Below, piece by piece: positions 9,561 through 16,147 of a stretch of DNA of 25,410 nucleotides; position 1 is the first letter of the stretch; each line of letters begins with the position of its first letter. The position numbers and the translations under genes were made by a program. The stretch lies in the NCBI GenBank assembly GCA_030431185.1, contig JAUIJO010000008.1, positions 1 through 25,410 of the forward strand, in the 5' to 3' direction. This DNA comes from Gammaproteobacteria bacterium. Lineage in GTDB: Bacteria; Pseudomonadota; Gammaproteobacteria; Xanthomonadales; Xanthomonadaceae. The notes beneath the pieces are model-generated. The model ran no database searches, was not told where the DNA came from, and saw nothing but the letters and a program-made list of their open reading frames with translations.

Positions 9561-9626
9561 ACAGACCGGCAAGGGCCAATCCGTCGGCATGGTTGGCGGC
9601 CGGATTGCGTGGGTTCGCGGGTCTGT
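9561..9626. repeat. Nested inverted repeats after the OprD-like gene
   Basis: ACAGACC (9561-9567) pairs with GGTCTGT (9620-9626), and nested inside it CAATCCG (9577-9583) pairs with CGGATTG (9601-9607) around a 17-nt loop. The structure begins 22 nt after the porin stop and ends 17 nt before the IS. It may be the operon's 3' structure or a REP-like unit; no T run follows. Confidence 0.4.
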
Positions 9627-9639
9627 AGCAAGCAGCGAG

Positions 9640-9643
9640 CCAA
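9640..9643. repeat. Target-site duplication, left copy (CCAA)
   Basis: CCAA directly abuts the IS terminal TGTAATG. The same four bases abut the other end at 10857-10860, consistent with the 3-5 bp duplications made by IS3-family elements. Confidence 0.75.
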
Positions 9644-9672
9644 TGTAATGACCCAGCGGTTCCTGCACAGGT
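9644..9672 (+). repeat. IS terminal inverted repeat (OrfB end)
   Basis: It begins TGTAATGACCCAG and contains TTCCTGCACAGGT. It mirrors the opposite end with a few substitutions and one missing base, and starts with the TG dinucleotide typical of IS3-family termini. Confidence 0.85.
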
Positions 9673-10490
9673 CGGGCCGCTAAAGCATACGCCTCGGCGG
9701 TGGTCTTCATGCCCAGCGCCTGGTGCGGGCGCCGATGGTTGTAGAACTGGATCCAGTCGCCGATCACGCGCATCGCATGCTGTTGTGTCTCGAAGCGGTG
9801 CCGGTGTGCGCACTGCTCCTTCAAGGTCCGGATCACTCGCTCCACCATGCCGTTTTGTTGCGGGCAGTGTGGCGTGATGAACTCTTGCTTCAGGCCGTAG
9901 CTGCGCACAAGGCGCGTGTAGTGCCGACTGGTGAACACCAGGCCATTGTCCGAACGCAGCAGGAAGGGCGCTGGCACTCGACCCAAGGTGCCGTAGCGGG
10001 TGATCAGCGCCTGCTCCAAGGCCGCAGCAGCCGTGCTGGCCTTGCCGCTGCGCGACAACTGCCAGCCCAGGAGTTGTCGGGTGTGACAGTCGATCACCAA
10101 GGCCAGCGTCAGCCAGCCATCGCGGCCACCCCAAATCCGACACAGATCGGTGGCCCAGCGCTCATCGGGCGCTTGCGCCACCGACGGCAAGGCCTGGATC
10201 CTCGGACGCTTGCCTACTGCCCGCTTGCGTACCTGCCAGCCATTGAGCTGGAAGATCCGCCGCACCTTGTTCTTGTTCATACCCAGCAAGCCGGCCACCG
10301 TCCGGTAACCAAATGATGGCTCTTCCTCGATCATCGCCTTGATCGGCTCGGCCAGCTCGGGCCGAACCTTAGGCGGGACCTTGGTCGCTTTGTAGTACAC
10401 GCTCCGCCGCGCCACTCCGAACCAGCGGCACAGCTTCACCATCGAGACCTCGTATCCATCGCACCGCAGTCCCTGCTGGATCGAGACCAT
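9644..10490 (-). CDS. IS3-family transposase OrfB (DDE), no stop inside the element
   Basis: The catalytic integrase domain has D115 (ATDLC), D181 (RSDNG) and E217 (MVERV); the 35 residues between the last two give the D-D-35-E signature. The N-terminal part (to about residue 100) is an HTH-like region, and the C-terminus has FYNHRRPHQALGMKT. The ATG at 10490 overlaps the stop of the -1 OrfA frame (TGATG). Family members of this kind usually end shortly after the ALAA segment. Here codon 273 is CGA (plus 9672-9674), one transition away from TGA, and the frame continues through the terminal repeat into flanking DNA, reaching a stop only at 7716, antisense to the porin and lipoprotein genes. 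I infer a point mutation that removed the native stop. The coordinates given end at the IS boundary. Confidence 0.85.
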
Positions 10491-10803
10491 CAGGTCTCGT
10501 CCTTGCCCAACAGGGATGCCATTTTTTTCGGGCGCGCAGCTCCAGCAGGGCCTCGCCGTAGGCCTCCTGCAGCTCCTTGAGCTGGCGCTCGTACTGCTCG
10601 CGCACGTCTTCGGGTTTGGCCCGCAGCGCGTTCTCCACGCCGCGCTTGGCGTCGTCCACCCAGCCCTCTACTTCCGAGGGTGTCAGATCGAACTGCCGAC
10701 TCGCCTCCGATACGGTCGTCTTGCCCTGGATGATCTCCAGCACCAACGCCGACTTCCGACGCGCCGTCCAACGCTTGATCTCTTCTTCCATTACCGCGCT
10801 CAT
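10369..10803 (-). CDS. IS3-family transposase OrfA (HTH)
   Basis: The zero frame gives 144 aa from the ATG at 10803. Residues 8-55 are a helix-turn-helix DNA-binding domain (KTTVSEASRQFDLTPSEVEGW), and residues 65-94 are a leucine-zipper-like helix used for multimerisation. At codons 93-94 an A7 tract (10522-10528) forms the slippery heptamer A AAA AAA. A -1 shift there gives the ending KKMASLLGKDET and a stop at 10490-10492, a total of 104 aa, which looks more family-like than the zero-frame tail. Either slippage is programmed or the homopolymer lost or gained a base. A GGA-containing leader precedes the start. It acts with OrfB to recognise the element's ends. Confidence 0.8.
   Translation of the reverse strand: MSAVMEEEIKRWTARRKSALVLEIIQGKTTVSEASRQFDLTPSEVEGWVDDAKRGVENALRAKPEDVREQYERQLKELQEAYGEALLELRARKKWHPCWARTRPDGLDPAGTAVRWIRGLDGEAVPLVRSGAAERVLQSDQGPA
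10522..10528 (-). other. A7 slippery site in OrfA
   Basis: On the reverse strand the codons read CGA AAA AAA TGG. A -1 slip places an ATG after the lysines and a TGA 30 nt further on, which overlaps the OrfB start codon as TGATG. This is the kind of frameshift or reinitiation signal used by IS3-family elements to set OrfA/OrfB stoichiometry. Confidence 0.55.
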
Positions 10804-10826
10804 CTGTGTCTCCTTGGAAAGGTTAC

Positions 10827-10856
10827 ACCTGAGCAGGAAATCACTGGGGCATTACA
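10827..10856 (-). repeat. IS terminal inverted repeat (OrfA end)
   Basis: Reverse-strand sequence starts TGTAATGCCCCAG and includes TTTCCTGCTCAGGT, matching the other end. It lies 23 nt upstream of the OrfA start, so the transposase promoter probably overlaps or adjoins it. Confidence 0.85.
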
Positions 10857-10860
10857 CCAA
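10857..10860. repeat. Target-site duplication, right copy (CCAA)
   Basis: CCAA immediately follows the terminal CATTACA and is identical to the four bases before the opposite end. Confidence 0.75.
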
Positions 10861-11012
10861 GGGCCTCTAGCGAGGCGCTACGTCGCGCTTTCCCACGATG
10901 GCGGCGCGAACCGGTTTTTATCACTCGCACGGCTTCCTGACATACGCTGCCTGCAGAGACCTCCAGCGATCTGGAGCGTTCCGCCAAACAGGCCGCTCCT
11001 ACCCAGGAGGCT
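10861..11012. repeat. Intergenic stretch rich in short palindromes
   Basis: Between the IS and the Ax21 gene there is no plausible coding frame. Three small perfect inverted repeats lie close together: GCCTC TAGC GAGGC (10863-10876), CTCCAG CGAT CTGGAG (10961-10976) and CTCCT ACCC AGGAG (10996-11009). This resembles remnants of REP-type intergenic repeats. The remainder to 11158 shows nothing I recognise. Confidence 0.35.
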
Positions 11013-11158
11013 CCGCGCGCTCACGTTGCGCCCGAGCGCAGGCGACATGACCTTCGTTGCGGACAATCCAAACCAACGCGACTGCGTAGAATCCGGGCTC
11101 CCACTCGATACCGGAGGCGCTTCGAGGTGTCCAAGGCAAGCATGAACAGAGGCAATCC

Positions 11159-11256
11159 TTCCTGAACCAGAAGGTTCACTTATTAAGGTGGAATTGGGGC
11201 GCGCATTGGATACTGGCTCGCACCGGGATGTGACGGCACCCAGAAAGCCGCGCCCC
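11159..11256 (+). promoter_or_regulatory. Probable promoter and leader of the Ax21-family gene
   Basis: A weak candidate promoter is TTCCTG (11159-11164) and TATTAA (11181-11186) with a 16-nt spacer. The spacer region holds an inverted repeat TGAACC AGAA GGTTCA (11163-11178), a possible operator. Further down, GGGGCGCG (11196-11203) and CGCGCCCC (11249-11256) could pair over 45 nt and structure the leader. No test of these elements is possible from sequence alone. Confidence 0.3.
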
Positions 11257-11291
11257 GGACCGATACCCAAATAATAAGAGGCTGAGTCCTT

Positions 11292-11861
11292 ATGAAGCGT
11301 TCCACCGCTATTTCCAAGCTTGCCGCCCTGGGCCTGATCGCCGCCCTCCCCCTCGCCGCCAACGCGGCCGAAGGCGTCTCCTACAACTATGTCCAGGGTG
11401 GCTACATCGCCACCGACGCCGACGGCGGTGACGCCGATGGCTGGGCGATCGCCGGTTCCGGCGCCATTGCGCCCAACTTCCACGTGTTCGGCAACTACAG
11501 CAACCAGGAAACCGACTTCGCTGGCATCGACATTGACCAGTGGGCGCTGGGCGTGGGCTACAACCACGAGATCAACCGCAACGTCGACCTGCTGACCCGC
11601 GTGGCTTACGAGAAGTTCGACGCCGGCAACAACTTCGATTACGACGGATGGAGCGTGGAGGCCGGCGCGCGTGGCGCGTTCAGCCCGTACTTCGAGGGCT
11701 ATGCCCTGGCCGGTTACGAAGACTACGAAGACTCCGATGGCGACTTCTACGGCCGCGTCGGCGCCAATGCCAAGTTCAACCAGAACTGGAGCATCAACGG
11801 CGACGTCAAGTTCGCCGACGGCGACACCGAGTGGTTCGTCGGCCCGCGCTACACGTTCTGA
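11292..11861 (+). CDS. Ax21-family small outer-membrane beta-barrel protein
   Basis: 189 aa. A signal peptide MKRSTAISKLAALGLIAALP is followed by cleavage after NA (residue 25). The mature protein begins AEGVSYNYVQGGY, has acidic glycine-rich turns and eight or so alternating strands, and ends GPRYTF with terminal Phe, the outer-membrane barrel signal. This start and the 'DGGDADGW' turn match the Ax21 family of Xanthomonas and Stenotrophomonas. Early claims that Ax21 is a secreted quorum signal and XA21 elicitor were retracted; the family is best viewed as OmpX/OmpA-barrel-like outer-membrane proteins also found in vesicles. GAGG lies about 10 nt before the ATG. It is monocistronic, followed by a strong terminator at 11947. 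Confidence 0.88.
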   Translation: MKRSTAISKLAALGLIAALPLAANAAEGVSYNYVQGGYIATDADGGDADGWAIAGSGAIAPNFHVFGNYSNQETDFAGIDIDQWALGVGYNHEINRNVDLLTRVAYEKFDAGNNFDYDGWSVEAGARGAFSPYFEGYALAGYEDYEDSDGDFYGRVGANAKFNQNWSINGDVKFADGDTEWFVGPRYTF

Positions 11862-11867
11862 GCACCA

Positions 11868-11889
11868 CGCGCCCCCCCCCGGGGGCGCG
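11868..11889 (+). terminator. GC hairpin just after the Ax21 stop
   Basis: CGCGCCCCC and GGGGGCGCG form a perfect 9-bp stem with a 4-nt C loop, 7 nt after the stop codon. No T run follows, so it more likely stabilises the mRNA end upstream of the true terminator. Confidence 0.35.
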
Positions 11890-11946
11890 GCATCAAGCAA
11901 CACATCGCCTTGGATCTCTCTCTCCCCCGAAACATCGCGATGCTGA

Positions 11947-11973
11947 GCCCGGCCACTGGCCGGGCTTTTTTTT
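11947..11973 (+). terminator. Rho-independent terminator of the Ax21-family gene
   Basis: GCCCGGCC ACT GGCCGGGC forms a perfect 8-bp stem with a 3-nt loop and is followed at once by eight Ts (11966-11973). This is a textbook intrinsic terminator, 86 nt after the stop codon. Confidence 0.92.
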
Positions 11974-12163
11974 GCCCGTGGCCCGGCGATTTGCCTGGAT
12001 TCCCGGATGCCCGTTGTCGGGCGTCTGCGCGAGCCCCCGCGCCGCCCGTCCCTGCGGATACTGGAATCCAACCCTGGCGTTCGTTCGCCGGGATTTCGGG
12101 GGCTTGGAGATACGCCTTCGACCCGAGACAGTCGCGCCCGAACCCGTCGATAGCCAGGGCCAT
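11974..12163. other. Non-coding stretch with degraded intergenic repeats
   Basis: No gene-like frame has a start, ribosome site or family match. Fragments such as GCCCGTTGTCGGGC and the CTGGAATCC / CGCCGGGAT strings resemble common proteobacterial intergenic repeat debris. I see no RNA gene or promoter here. Confidence 0.35.
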
Positions 12164-12190
12164 GGTGCAATGCGCTTCGCTCATTGCACC
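12164..12190. repeat. Palindromic repeat GGTGCAATG...CATTGCACC
   Basis: A perfect 9-bp inverted repeat (12164-12172 and 12182-12190) with a 9-nt loop CGCTTCGCT. A half-copy CATTGCACC recurs at 12369-12377. Similar 'GGTGCAAT-GCGCTTCGC' palindromes are known to me as widespread dispersed intergenic repeats in proteobacteria. Confidence 0.6.
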
Positions 12191-12215
12191 CTACGGCTCC
12201 ACGGCACCGCAGCAT

Positions 12216-12307
12216 CGTAGGATGGGTCGAGCCGAAGGCGATACCCATCGCCAAACGCCCGCTCCGGACCCACGAGATGGGTTTTGCTTCGCGCCACCCA
12301 TCCTACG
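12216..12307. repeat. Two-hairpin intergenic repeat with CGTAGGATGGGT ends
   Basis: The outer arms CGTAGGATGGGT (12216-12227) and ACCCATCCTACG (12296-12307) are perfect 12-bp inverted repeats 92 nt apart end to end. Inside, ACCCATC (12243-12249) and GATGGGT (12276-12282) let each outer arm also fold locally, giving two adjacent hairpins. The 'TAGGATGGGT' palindrome is a familiar dispersed bacterial repeat. It spawns spurious frames, none of which is a gene. The stretch 12308-12455 beyond it shows nothing I recognise apart from the half-repeat at 12369-12377. Confidence 0.65.
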
Positions 12308-12455
12308 GGGGGGCATGGCGGCCGCCGGCATCGAAGGACCAGCCCCGCAGGGCGCAACAAGCGCGGCGCATTGCACCTGTTCCGCGCGCCACCGCGGGAC
12401 GACCCGATGCGGCGGCCCGCGACGCGGCCTCGGCAGCCTGCCGCGGATCGCGGGC

Positions 12456-12493
12456 AATAAAAAGCCCCGCAGGCAGGGGGGGCCGGCGGGGCT
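12456..12493 (-). terminator. Intrinsic terminator of the candidate sRNA
   Basis: On the reverse strand AGCCCCGC (12486-12493) pairs with GCGGGGCT (12463-12470) over a 15-nt C-rich loop, followed by a T-rich tract TTTTTATT to 12456. It could also terminate any read-through from polA, 250 nt upstream. Confidence 0.85.
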
Positions 12494-12581
12494 GGGGAAC
12501 GGCGCCTGGGGAGGGGCAGACCGTTCCGGGGGATCACTCCAGGGGAGGGGAGAGATCAGCGACAGGCGTTGCACCTGTCGC
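12456..12581 (-). ncRNA. Candidate C-rich small RNA downstream of polA (sX13-like)
   Basis: About 122-126 nt. On the reverse strand four consecutive stem-loops are seen: SL1 GCGACAGG/CCTGTCGC (12574-12581 with 12559-12566); SL2 GATCTCTCC/GGAGTGATC (12549-12557 with 12532-12540, one T-T mismatch) with loop CCTCCCCT; SL3 GGAACGG/CCGTTCC (12521-12527 with 12496-12502) enclosing CCTCCCC; and a terminator hairpin with a C7 run in its loop and a U tract. A TATAGT -10 box lies just upstream. Several loops expose CCCC, the hallmark described for Xanthomonas sX13, a C-rich, largely Hfq-independent sRNA acting on G-rich mRNA leaders. The position beside polA recalls E. coli Spot 42. Identity with sX13 is inference; an RNA gene is well supported by structure. 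It could instead be a long structured polA 3' UTR. Confidence 0.65.
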
Positions 12582-12583
12582 GA

Positions 12584-12589
12584 ACTATA
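12584..12589 (-). promoter_or_regulatory. -10 box of the candidate sRNA
   Basis: TATAGT on the reverse strand lies in a locally AT-rich patch (about 12583-12680) that contrasts with the surrounding GC-rich DNA. It would place the transcript start near 12578. No good -35 hexamer is present at 16-18 nt. Confidence 0.45.
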
Positions 12590-12745
12590 TGACCACTTTC
12601 CACATGGATGGTTCGTGAAGATTCCGGTTAAGAAAATGTTGGGTTCAGAGAGGGTTCACCCTTGTTTTCAAGGCTTGCGCGGGGCGCTCCCGTACTGTGC
12701 CGAATCGGAGATCCTGAATGCGGCACGGCGCGCTGCTGCGGCCCG

Positions 12746-15535
12746 TCAATGCGCCTCTTCCCAGTTGGCGCCCACGCCGCTGTCGACCACCAGGGGCACC
12801 CGCAGGTCGGCCGCGCGGCACATCCGCGCGGTCACCTCCGCCAGGAGCGTCTCGACGAAATCCGCGTCGACCTCGAACACCAGTTCATCGTGCACCTGGA
12901 GCACCATCAGGGCGCGGGCGGCATGGACCTCCAGCCAGCCGTGGATGTCGATCATGGCGCGCTTGATGATGTCGGCGGCGGTACCCTGCATCGGCGCGTT
13001 GATCGCGGCCCGCTCGGCCCCGGCGCGCAGGCCCTGGTTGCGGGCGGCGATGTGCTCCAGGTACAGGCGGCGCCCGAACACGGTCTCGACGTATCCCTGC
13101 TCGCGCGCCTGGGCCCGCGTGCGCTCCATGAAGTCGCGCACGCCGGGGTAGCGGCCGAAGTAGAGCGCGATGTAGTCCTGGGCCTCGCCCCGGGCCACCC
13201 CCAGCTGCTTGGCCAGGCCGAACGCGCTCATGCCGTACATCAGGCCGAAGTTGATCGCCTTGGCCGCGCGCCGCTCGTTGGGCTCGACGGCGTCGATGGC
13301 CTTGCCGAAGACTTCGGCCGCGGTGGCCTTGTGGATGTCGGCGCCCGAGGCGAAGGCGTTCACCAGGCCTTCGTCGCCCGACAGGTGGGCCATGATCCTG
13401 AGCTCGATCTGCGAATAGTCGCAGGCGACGATCCGCCGCCCGGGCGGCGCCACGAAGGCGGTGCGGATGCGCCGGCCGTCGTCGGTGCGGATCGGGATGT
13501 TCTGCAGGTTCGGCTCGCTGGACGCCAGGCGCCCGGTCGCGGCGCCGGCCTGGTGGTAGCTGGTGTGCACGCGCCCCGTATCGGGGTTGACCATCTCCGG
13601 CAGCTTCTCGGTGTAGGTGTTGCGCAGCTTGTTGAGGCCGCGGTACTCGAGGATCACCCGCGGCAGCTCGTGCTGGTCGGCGATGGCCTCGAGCGCCTCC
13701 TCGTTCGTGCTGGGCTGCCCCTTGGGCGTTTTCACCAGCGCGGGCAGACCCAGCTCGTCGAACAGCAGGGCCCCGAGCTGCTTGGGCGAGTCCAGGTTGA
13801 AGGTCCTGCCGGCCAGCTCGGTGGCCTTCTGCTGCGCAGCGAGCATGCGCTTGCCCAGGTCGGCGGACTGCCGGCGCAGTTCGTCGCCGTCGATCATCAC
13901 GCCATTGGCCTCGATGCGTTCGAGCACCTGCACCAGCGGCATCTCGATGTCGCGATACACGGCGTCGAGGGCGGGAACGGCGGCAAGCTTCGGCCCGAGC
14001 ACCCGGTGCAGGCGCAGGGTGACGTCGGCATCCTCGGCGGCATAGCGGGTCGCGTCGTCCAGCGCCACCTGCGAGAACGGGATCGCCTTGGCGCCCTTGC
14101 CGGCGACGTCGGCGTACTTGATGGTCTCGTAGCCCAGGTAGCGCCTGGCCAGGGAGTCCATGTCATGGCGCGTGGCCGTGGCGTTGTAGACGAAGCTCTC
14201 GAGCATGGTGTCGTCGGCATAGCCGCGCACGTCGATGCCATGGCGCCGGAGCACGTGCAGGTCGTACTTGCCATGCTGGCCGAGCTTGCGCTTGCCGGGG
14301 TCGGCCATCAGCGGACGCAGGGCGTCGAGGGCCTCCTGCGGGTCGATTTGCGTGGGCGCACCGGGATAGTCGTGCGCGAGCGGCAGGTAGCACGCGCGGC
14401 CCGGCTCGACCGAGAAACTGAGGCCGACCAGGCGTGCACGCATCGGGTCGAGCGAGTCGGTCTCGCAGTCGAAGGCGAACTCGTCGGCGGCCTCGAGCTT
14501 GGCAACCCAGGCATCGAGGCGCTCGCGGCCGGTGATGCACTCGTACTCCCCCGCCGCGGACAGCGCGGGATCGACGCTCGCATCCCCGGCGTCGACGGTG
14601 GCCGCTTTTGCATAGCCGGCGGCGGTGTTGCGCATCCCCGCGGCCTCGGCGTTCGCCTGGGCGCTGGCGTCGGCGGCGCCGCCCTCCAGCTCGCGCAGGG
14701 CCTGCTTGAAGCCGTAGCGGGCGTACAGGCCGCGCAAGGCCCCGGTGTCGGGCTCGCGCAGGGCTAGGTCGGTCGGGGCGCTGTCGAGCGCCACGTCGGT
14801 CTTGATCGTCACCAGCGTGCGATTGAGGGGCAGCCGCCCGAGCGCCTCGCGCAGATTGTCCCCGATCTTGCCCTTGATGGCGGCGGCGTTCTCGATCACC
14901 GCGTCCAGCGTGTCGTACTCGGCCAGCCACTTGGCCGCGGTCTTGGGACCGCACTTGGTCACGCCGGGCACGTTGTCGACGGTGTCGCCCATCAGCGACA
15001 GGTAGTCGACGATCTGGGAGGGGCGCACGCCGAACTTGTCGACCACCGCCTGCTCGGAGTCCATCCGGCTGCCGCTCATGGTGTTGACCAGCACCACGTG
15101 GGGCCGCACCAGCTGGGCGAAGTCCTTGTCGCCGGTGGAGATGGTGACGTCGATGCCCTGCCCGGCCGCCTGCAGCGCCAGGGTACCGATCACGTCGTCC
15201 GCCTCCACCCCGGGCACGCGCAGGATGGGCATGCCCAGCGCCTCGACGATGTCGCACATCGGCTGTACCTGCGCACGCAGCTCGTCGGGCATCGGCGGGC
15301 GGTTGGCCTTGTAGTCGGCGTAGAGATCGTCCCGGAAGGTCCTGCCGGGTGCGTCGACGACGAAGCTGACGTAGTCGGGCTTTTCCTTCAGCGTCGCGCG
15401 CAGCATGTTGACCACGCCGAACAGCGCGCCGGTCGGCTCGCCATCGTCGTTGCTCAGGGGGGGGAGCGCGTGGAAAGCGCGGTAAAGATAGCTGGAGCCG
15501 TCGATGAGGACGAGGCGGGGCGTGGTATCGGTCAT
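12746..15535 (-). CDS. polA: DNA polymerase I
   Basis: 929 aa, the full length of family-A Pol I. The N-terminal 5'-3' flap exonuclease domain (about 1-265) has the DGSSYLYRAFHALPPL start and the helix-hairpin-helix around GDTVDNVPG. The 3'-5' proofreading domain keeps its acidic residues D356/E358 (DCETD) and Y498/D502 (YAAED), so proofreading should be active. The polymerase domain carries motif A with D706 (DYSQIELR), the O-helix (RRAAKAINFGLMYG) and motif C H882/D883 (VHDELVFE). It fills gaps in excision repair and removes RNA primers. The ATG at 15535 begins MTDTTPRLVLIDGSSYLYR; the ribosome site is weak. It is divergent from the DUF2782 lipoprotein, with 221 bp between them and no recognisable promoter in that gap. 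Confidence 0.98.
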   Translation of the reverse strand: MTDTTPRLVLIDGSSYLYRAFHALPPLSNDDGEPTGALFGVVNMLRATLKEKPDYVSFVVDAPGRTFRDDLYADYKANRPPMPDELRAQVQPMCDIVEALGMPILRVPGVEADDVIGTLALQAAGQGIDVTISTGDKDFAQLVRPHVVLVNTMSGSRMDSEQAVVDKFGVRPSQIVDYLSLMGDTVDNVPGVTKCGPKTAAKWLAEYDTLDAVIENAAAIKGKIGDNLREALGRLPLNRTLVTIKTDVALDSAPTDLALREPDTGALRGLYARYGFKQALRELEGGAADASAQANAEAAGMRNTAAGYAKAATVDAGDASVDPALSAAGEYECITGRERLDAWVAKLEAADEFAFDCETDSLDPMRARLVGLSFSVEPGRACYLPLAHDYPGAPTQIDPQEALDALRPLMADPGKRKLGQHGKYDLHVLRRHGIDVRGYADDTMLESFVYNATATRHDMDSLARRYLGYETIKYADVAGKGAKAIPFSQVALDDATRYAAEDADVTLRLHRVLGPKLAAVPALDAVYRDIEMPLVQVLERIEANGVMIDGDELRRQSADLGKRMLAAQQKATELAGRTFNLDSPKQLGALLFDELGLPALVKTPKGQPSTNEEALEAIADQHELPRVILEYRGLNKLRNTYTEKLPEMVNPDTGRVHTSYHQAGAATGRLASSEPNLQNIPIRTDDGRRIRTAFVAPPGRRIVACDYSQIELRIMAHLSGDEGLVNAFASGADIHKATAAEVFGKAIDAVEPNERRAAKAINFGLMYGMSAFGLAKQLGVARGEAQDYIALYFGRYPGVRDFMERTRAQAREQGYVETVFGRRLYLEHIAARNQGLRAGAERAAINAPMQGTAADIIKRAMIDIHGWLEVHAARALMVLQVHDELVFEVDADFVETLLAEVTARMCRAADLRVPLVVDSGVGANWEEAH

Positions 15536-15756
15536 GGCTCGATTCTACGCCCCGTACCCACCGGGCCGGCATGCGCAGGCCATCGCCGGCCGGCGCCCGG
15601 CGTCGCGGAGGGGCCCGGCCGCGCGTCCCATGGAGACGGGCAAAGTGCGCGCGACGGCGTCACTTCGCCTGCGCGCGCGGCGGCGTATGCTGTTCGAAAG
15701 AACGGCCCGCGGCGCCCGCCGTGCGGCGCCCGCCTCCAGACATACAAGGACCCGTC

Positions 15757-16047
15757 ATGCGCATTGCCCTGATCGCCCTGGTCGCCCTGTCCCTGACCGC
15801 CTGCGCCAGCAGCGGCGGCTACGGGAGCGACCCGACCGCCAACCTCGCCAACCCGGAAGTGATCCGCAGCGAGCAGCCCAACGGCGACGTCATCGAGGAG
15901 TACCGGGTCAATGGACGGCTGCAGGTAGTGAAGGTCACGCCGGCGCGCGGACCCGTGTACTACCTGGAAGATCGCGATGGCGATGGCCGTCCCGACAACG
16001 GCGAAACCGTTTCGCCCGTGCTTTGGAAACTGTTCGAGTGGAATTGA
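15757..16047 (+). CDS. DUF2782 family lipoprotein
   Basis: 96 aa. The lipobox LTAC puts the lipidated Cys at residue 16 after a short hydrophobic signal (MRIALIALVALSLTAC). The mature domain reads IEEYRVNGRLQVVKVTP and PVYYLEDRDGDG, as in the DUF2782 family, a small periplasmic-facing lipoprotein of unknown role. From memory, DUF2782 genes also neighbour polA in pseudomonads, which supports the call. AAGGA (15746-15750) lies 6 nt before the ATG and fixes the start. The gene is followed by a strong bidirectional terminator shared with the HU gene. Confidence 0.85.
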   Translation: MRIALIALVALSLTACASSGGYGSDPTANLANPEVIRSEQPNGDVIEEYRVNGRLQVVKVTPARGPVYYLEDRDGDGRPDNGETVSPVLWKLFEWN

Positions 16048-16070
16048 ACGGCGCGGCCCGGCCCCGCAAC

Positions 16071-16103
16071 GAAGAATGCCGGCGCAGTGCGCCGGCATTC
16101 TTC
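16071..16103. terminator. Perfect bidirectional terminator between DUF2782 and HU genes
   Basis: GAAGAATGCCGGCGC (16071-16085) and its exact complement (16089-16103) form a 15-bp stem with a 3-nt loop. The stem ends in TTC/GAA on both sides, giving short U-rich tails in both directions. It serves the two convergent genes ending at 16047 and 16148. Confidence 0.85.
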
Positions 16104-16147
16104 GTGCTTCGCTTGCCGGCGGCGGGCCGCCGGCGGGGGACGGGCGC

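Larger units (their letters stand above)
9644..10856 (-). mobile_element. IS3-family insertion sequence (1213 bp)
   Basis: The ends are imperfect terminal inverted repeats starting TGTAATG (plus strand at 9644, minus strand at 10856), matching at roughly 24 of 30 positions with a 1-nt gap. They are flanked on both sides by CCAA. Inside, on the minus strand, are a helix-turn-helix OrfA and a DDE OrfB in a different frame, the IS3-family layout. The element lies between the OprD-like porin and the Ax21-family gene and interrupts no recognisable gene. Well-preserved ends and duplication suggest a fairly recent insertion. OrfB appears to have lost its stop codon, so transposition competence is uncertain. 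I do not assign an IS3 subgroup. Confidence 0.9.

Noticed and set aside
10878..12254. Minus-strand frame of about 460 codons opposite the Ax21-family gene
   Set aside because: It covers the antisense of a signal-peptide barrel gene and its terminator, with no family-like content.
12184..12618. Plus-strand frame of 144 codons in the repeat region after Ax21
   Set aside because: It is translated from dispersed palindromic repeats, runs over the candidate sRNA, and lacks a ribosome site; such repeats commonly give spurious hypothetical proteins.
12600..12680. Direct and inverted repeats (GGGTTCA twice; CTTG TTTT CAAG) considered as a polA terminator
   Set aside because: The stems are only 4 bp and no hairpin with a U tract forms on the polA strand. 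The patch is better explained as an AT-rich promoter region.
12662..14767. Open frame of about 700 codons on the plus strand opposite polA
   Set aside because: It is antisense to the polA polymerase and exonuclease domains and shows no recognisable domain.
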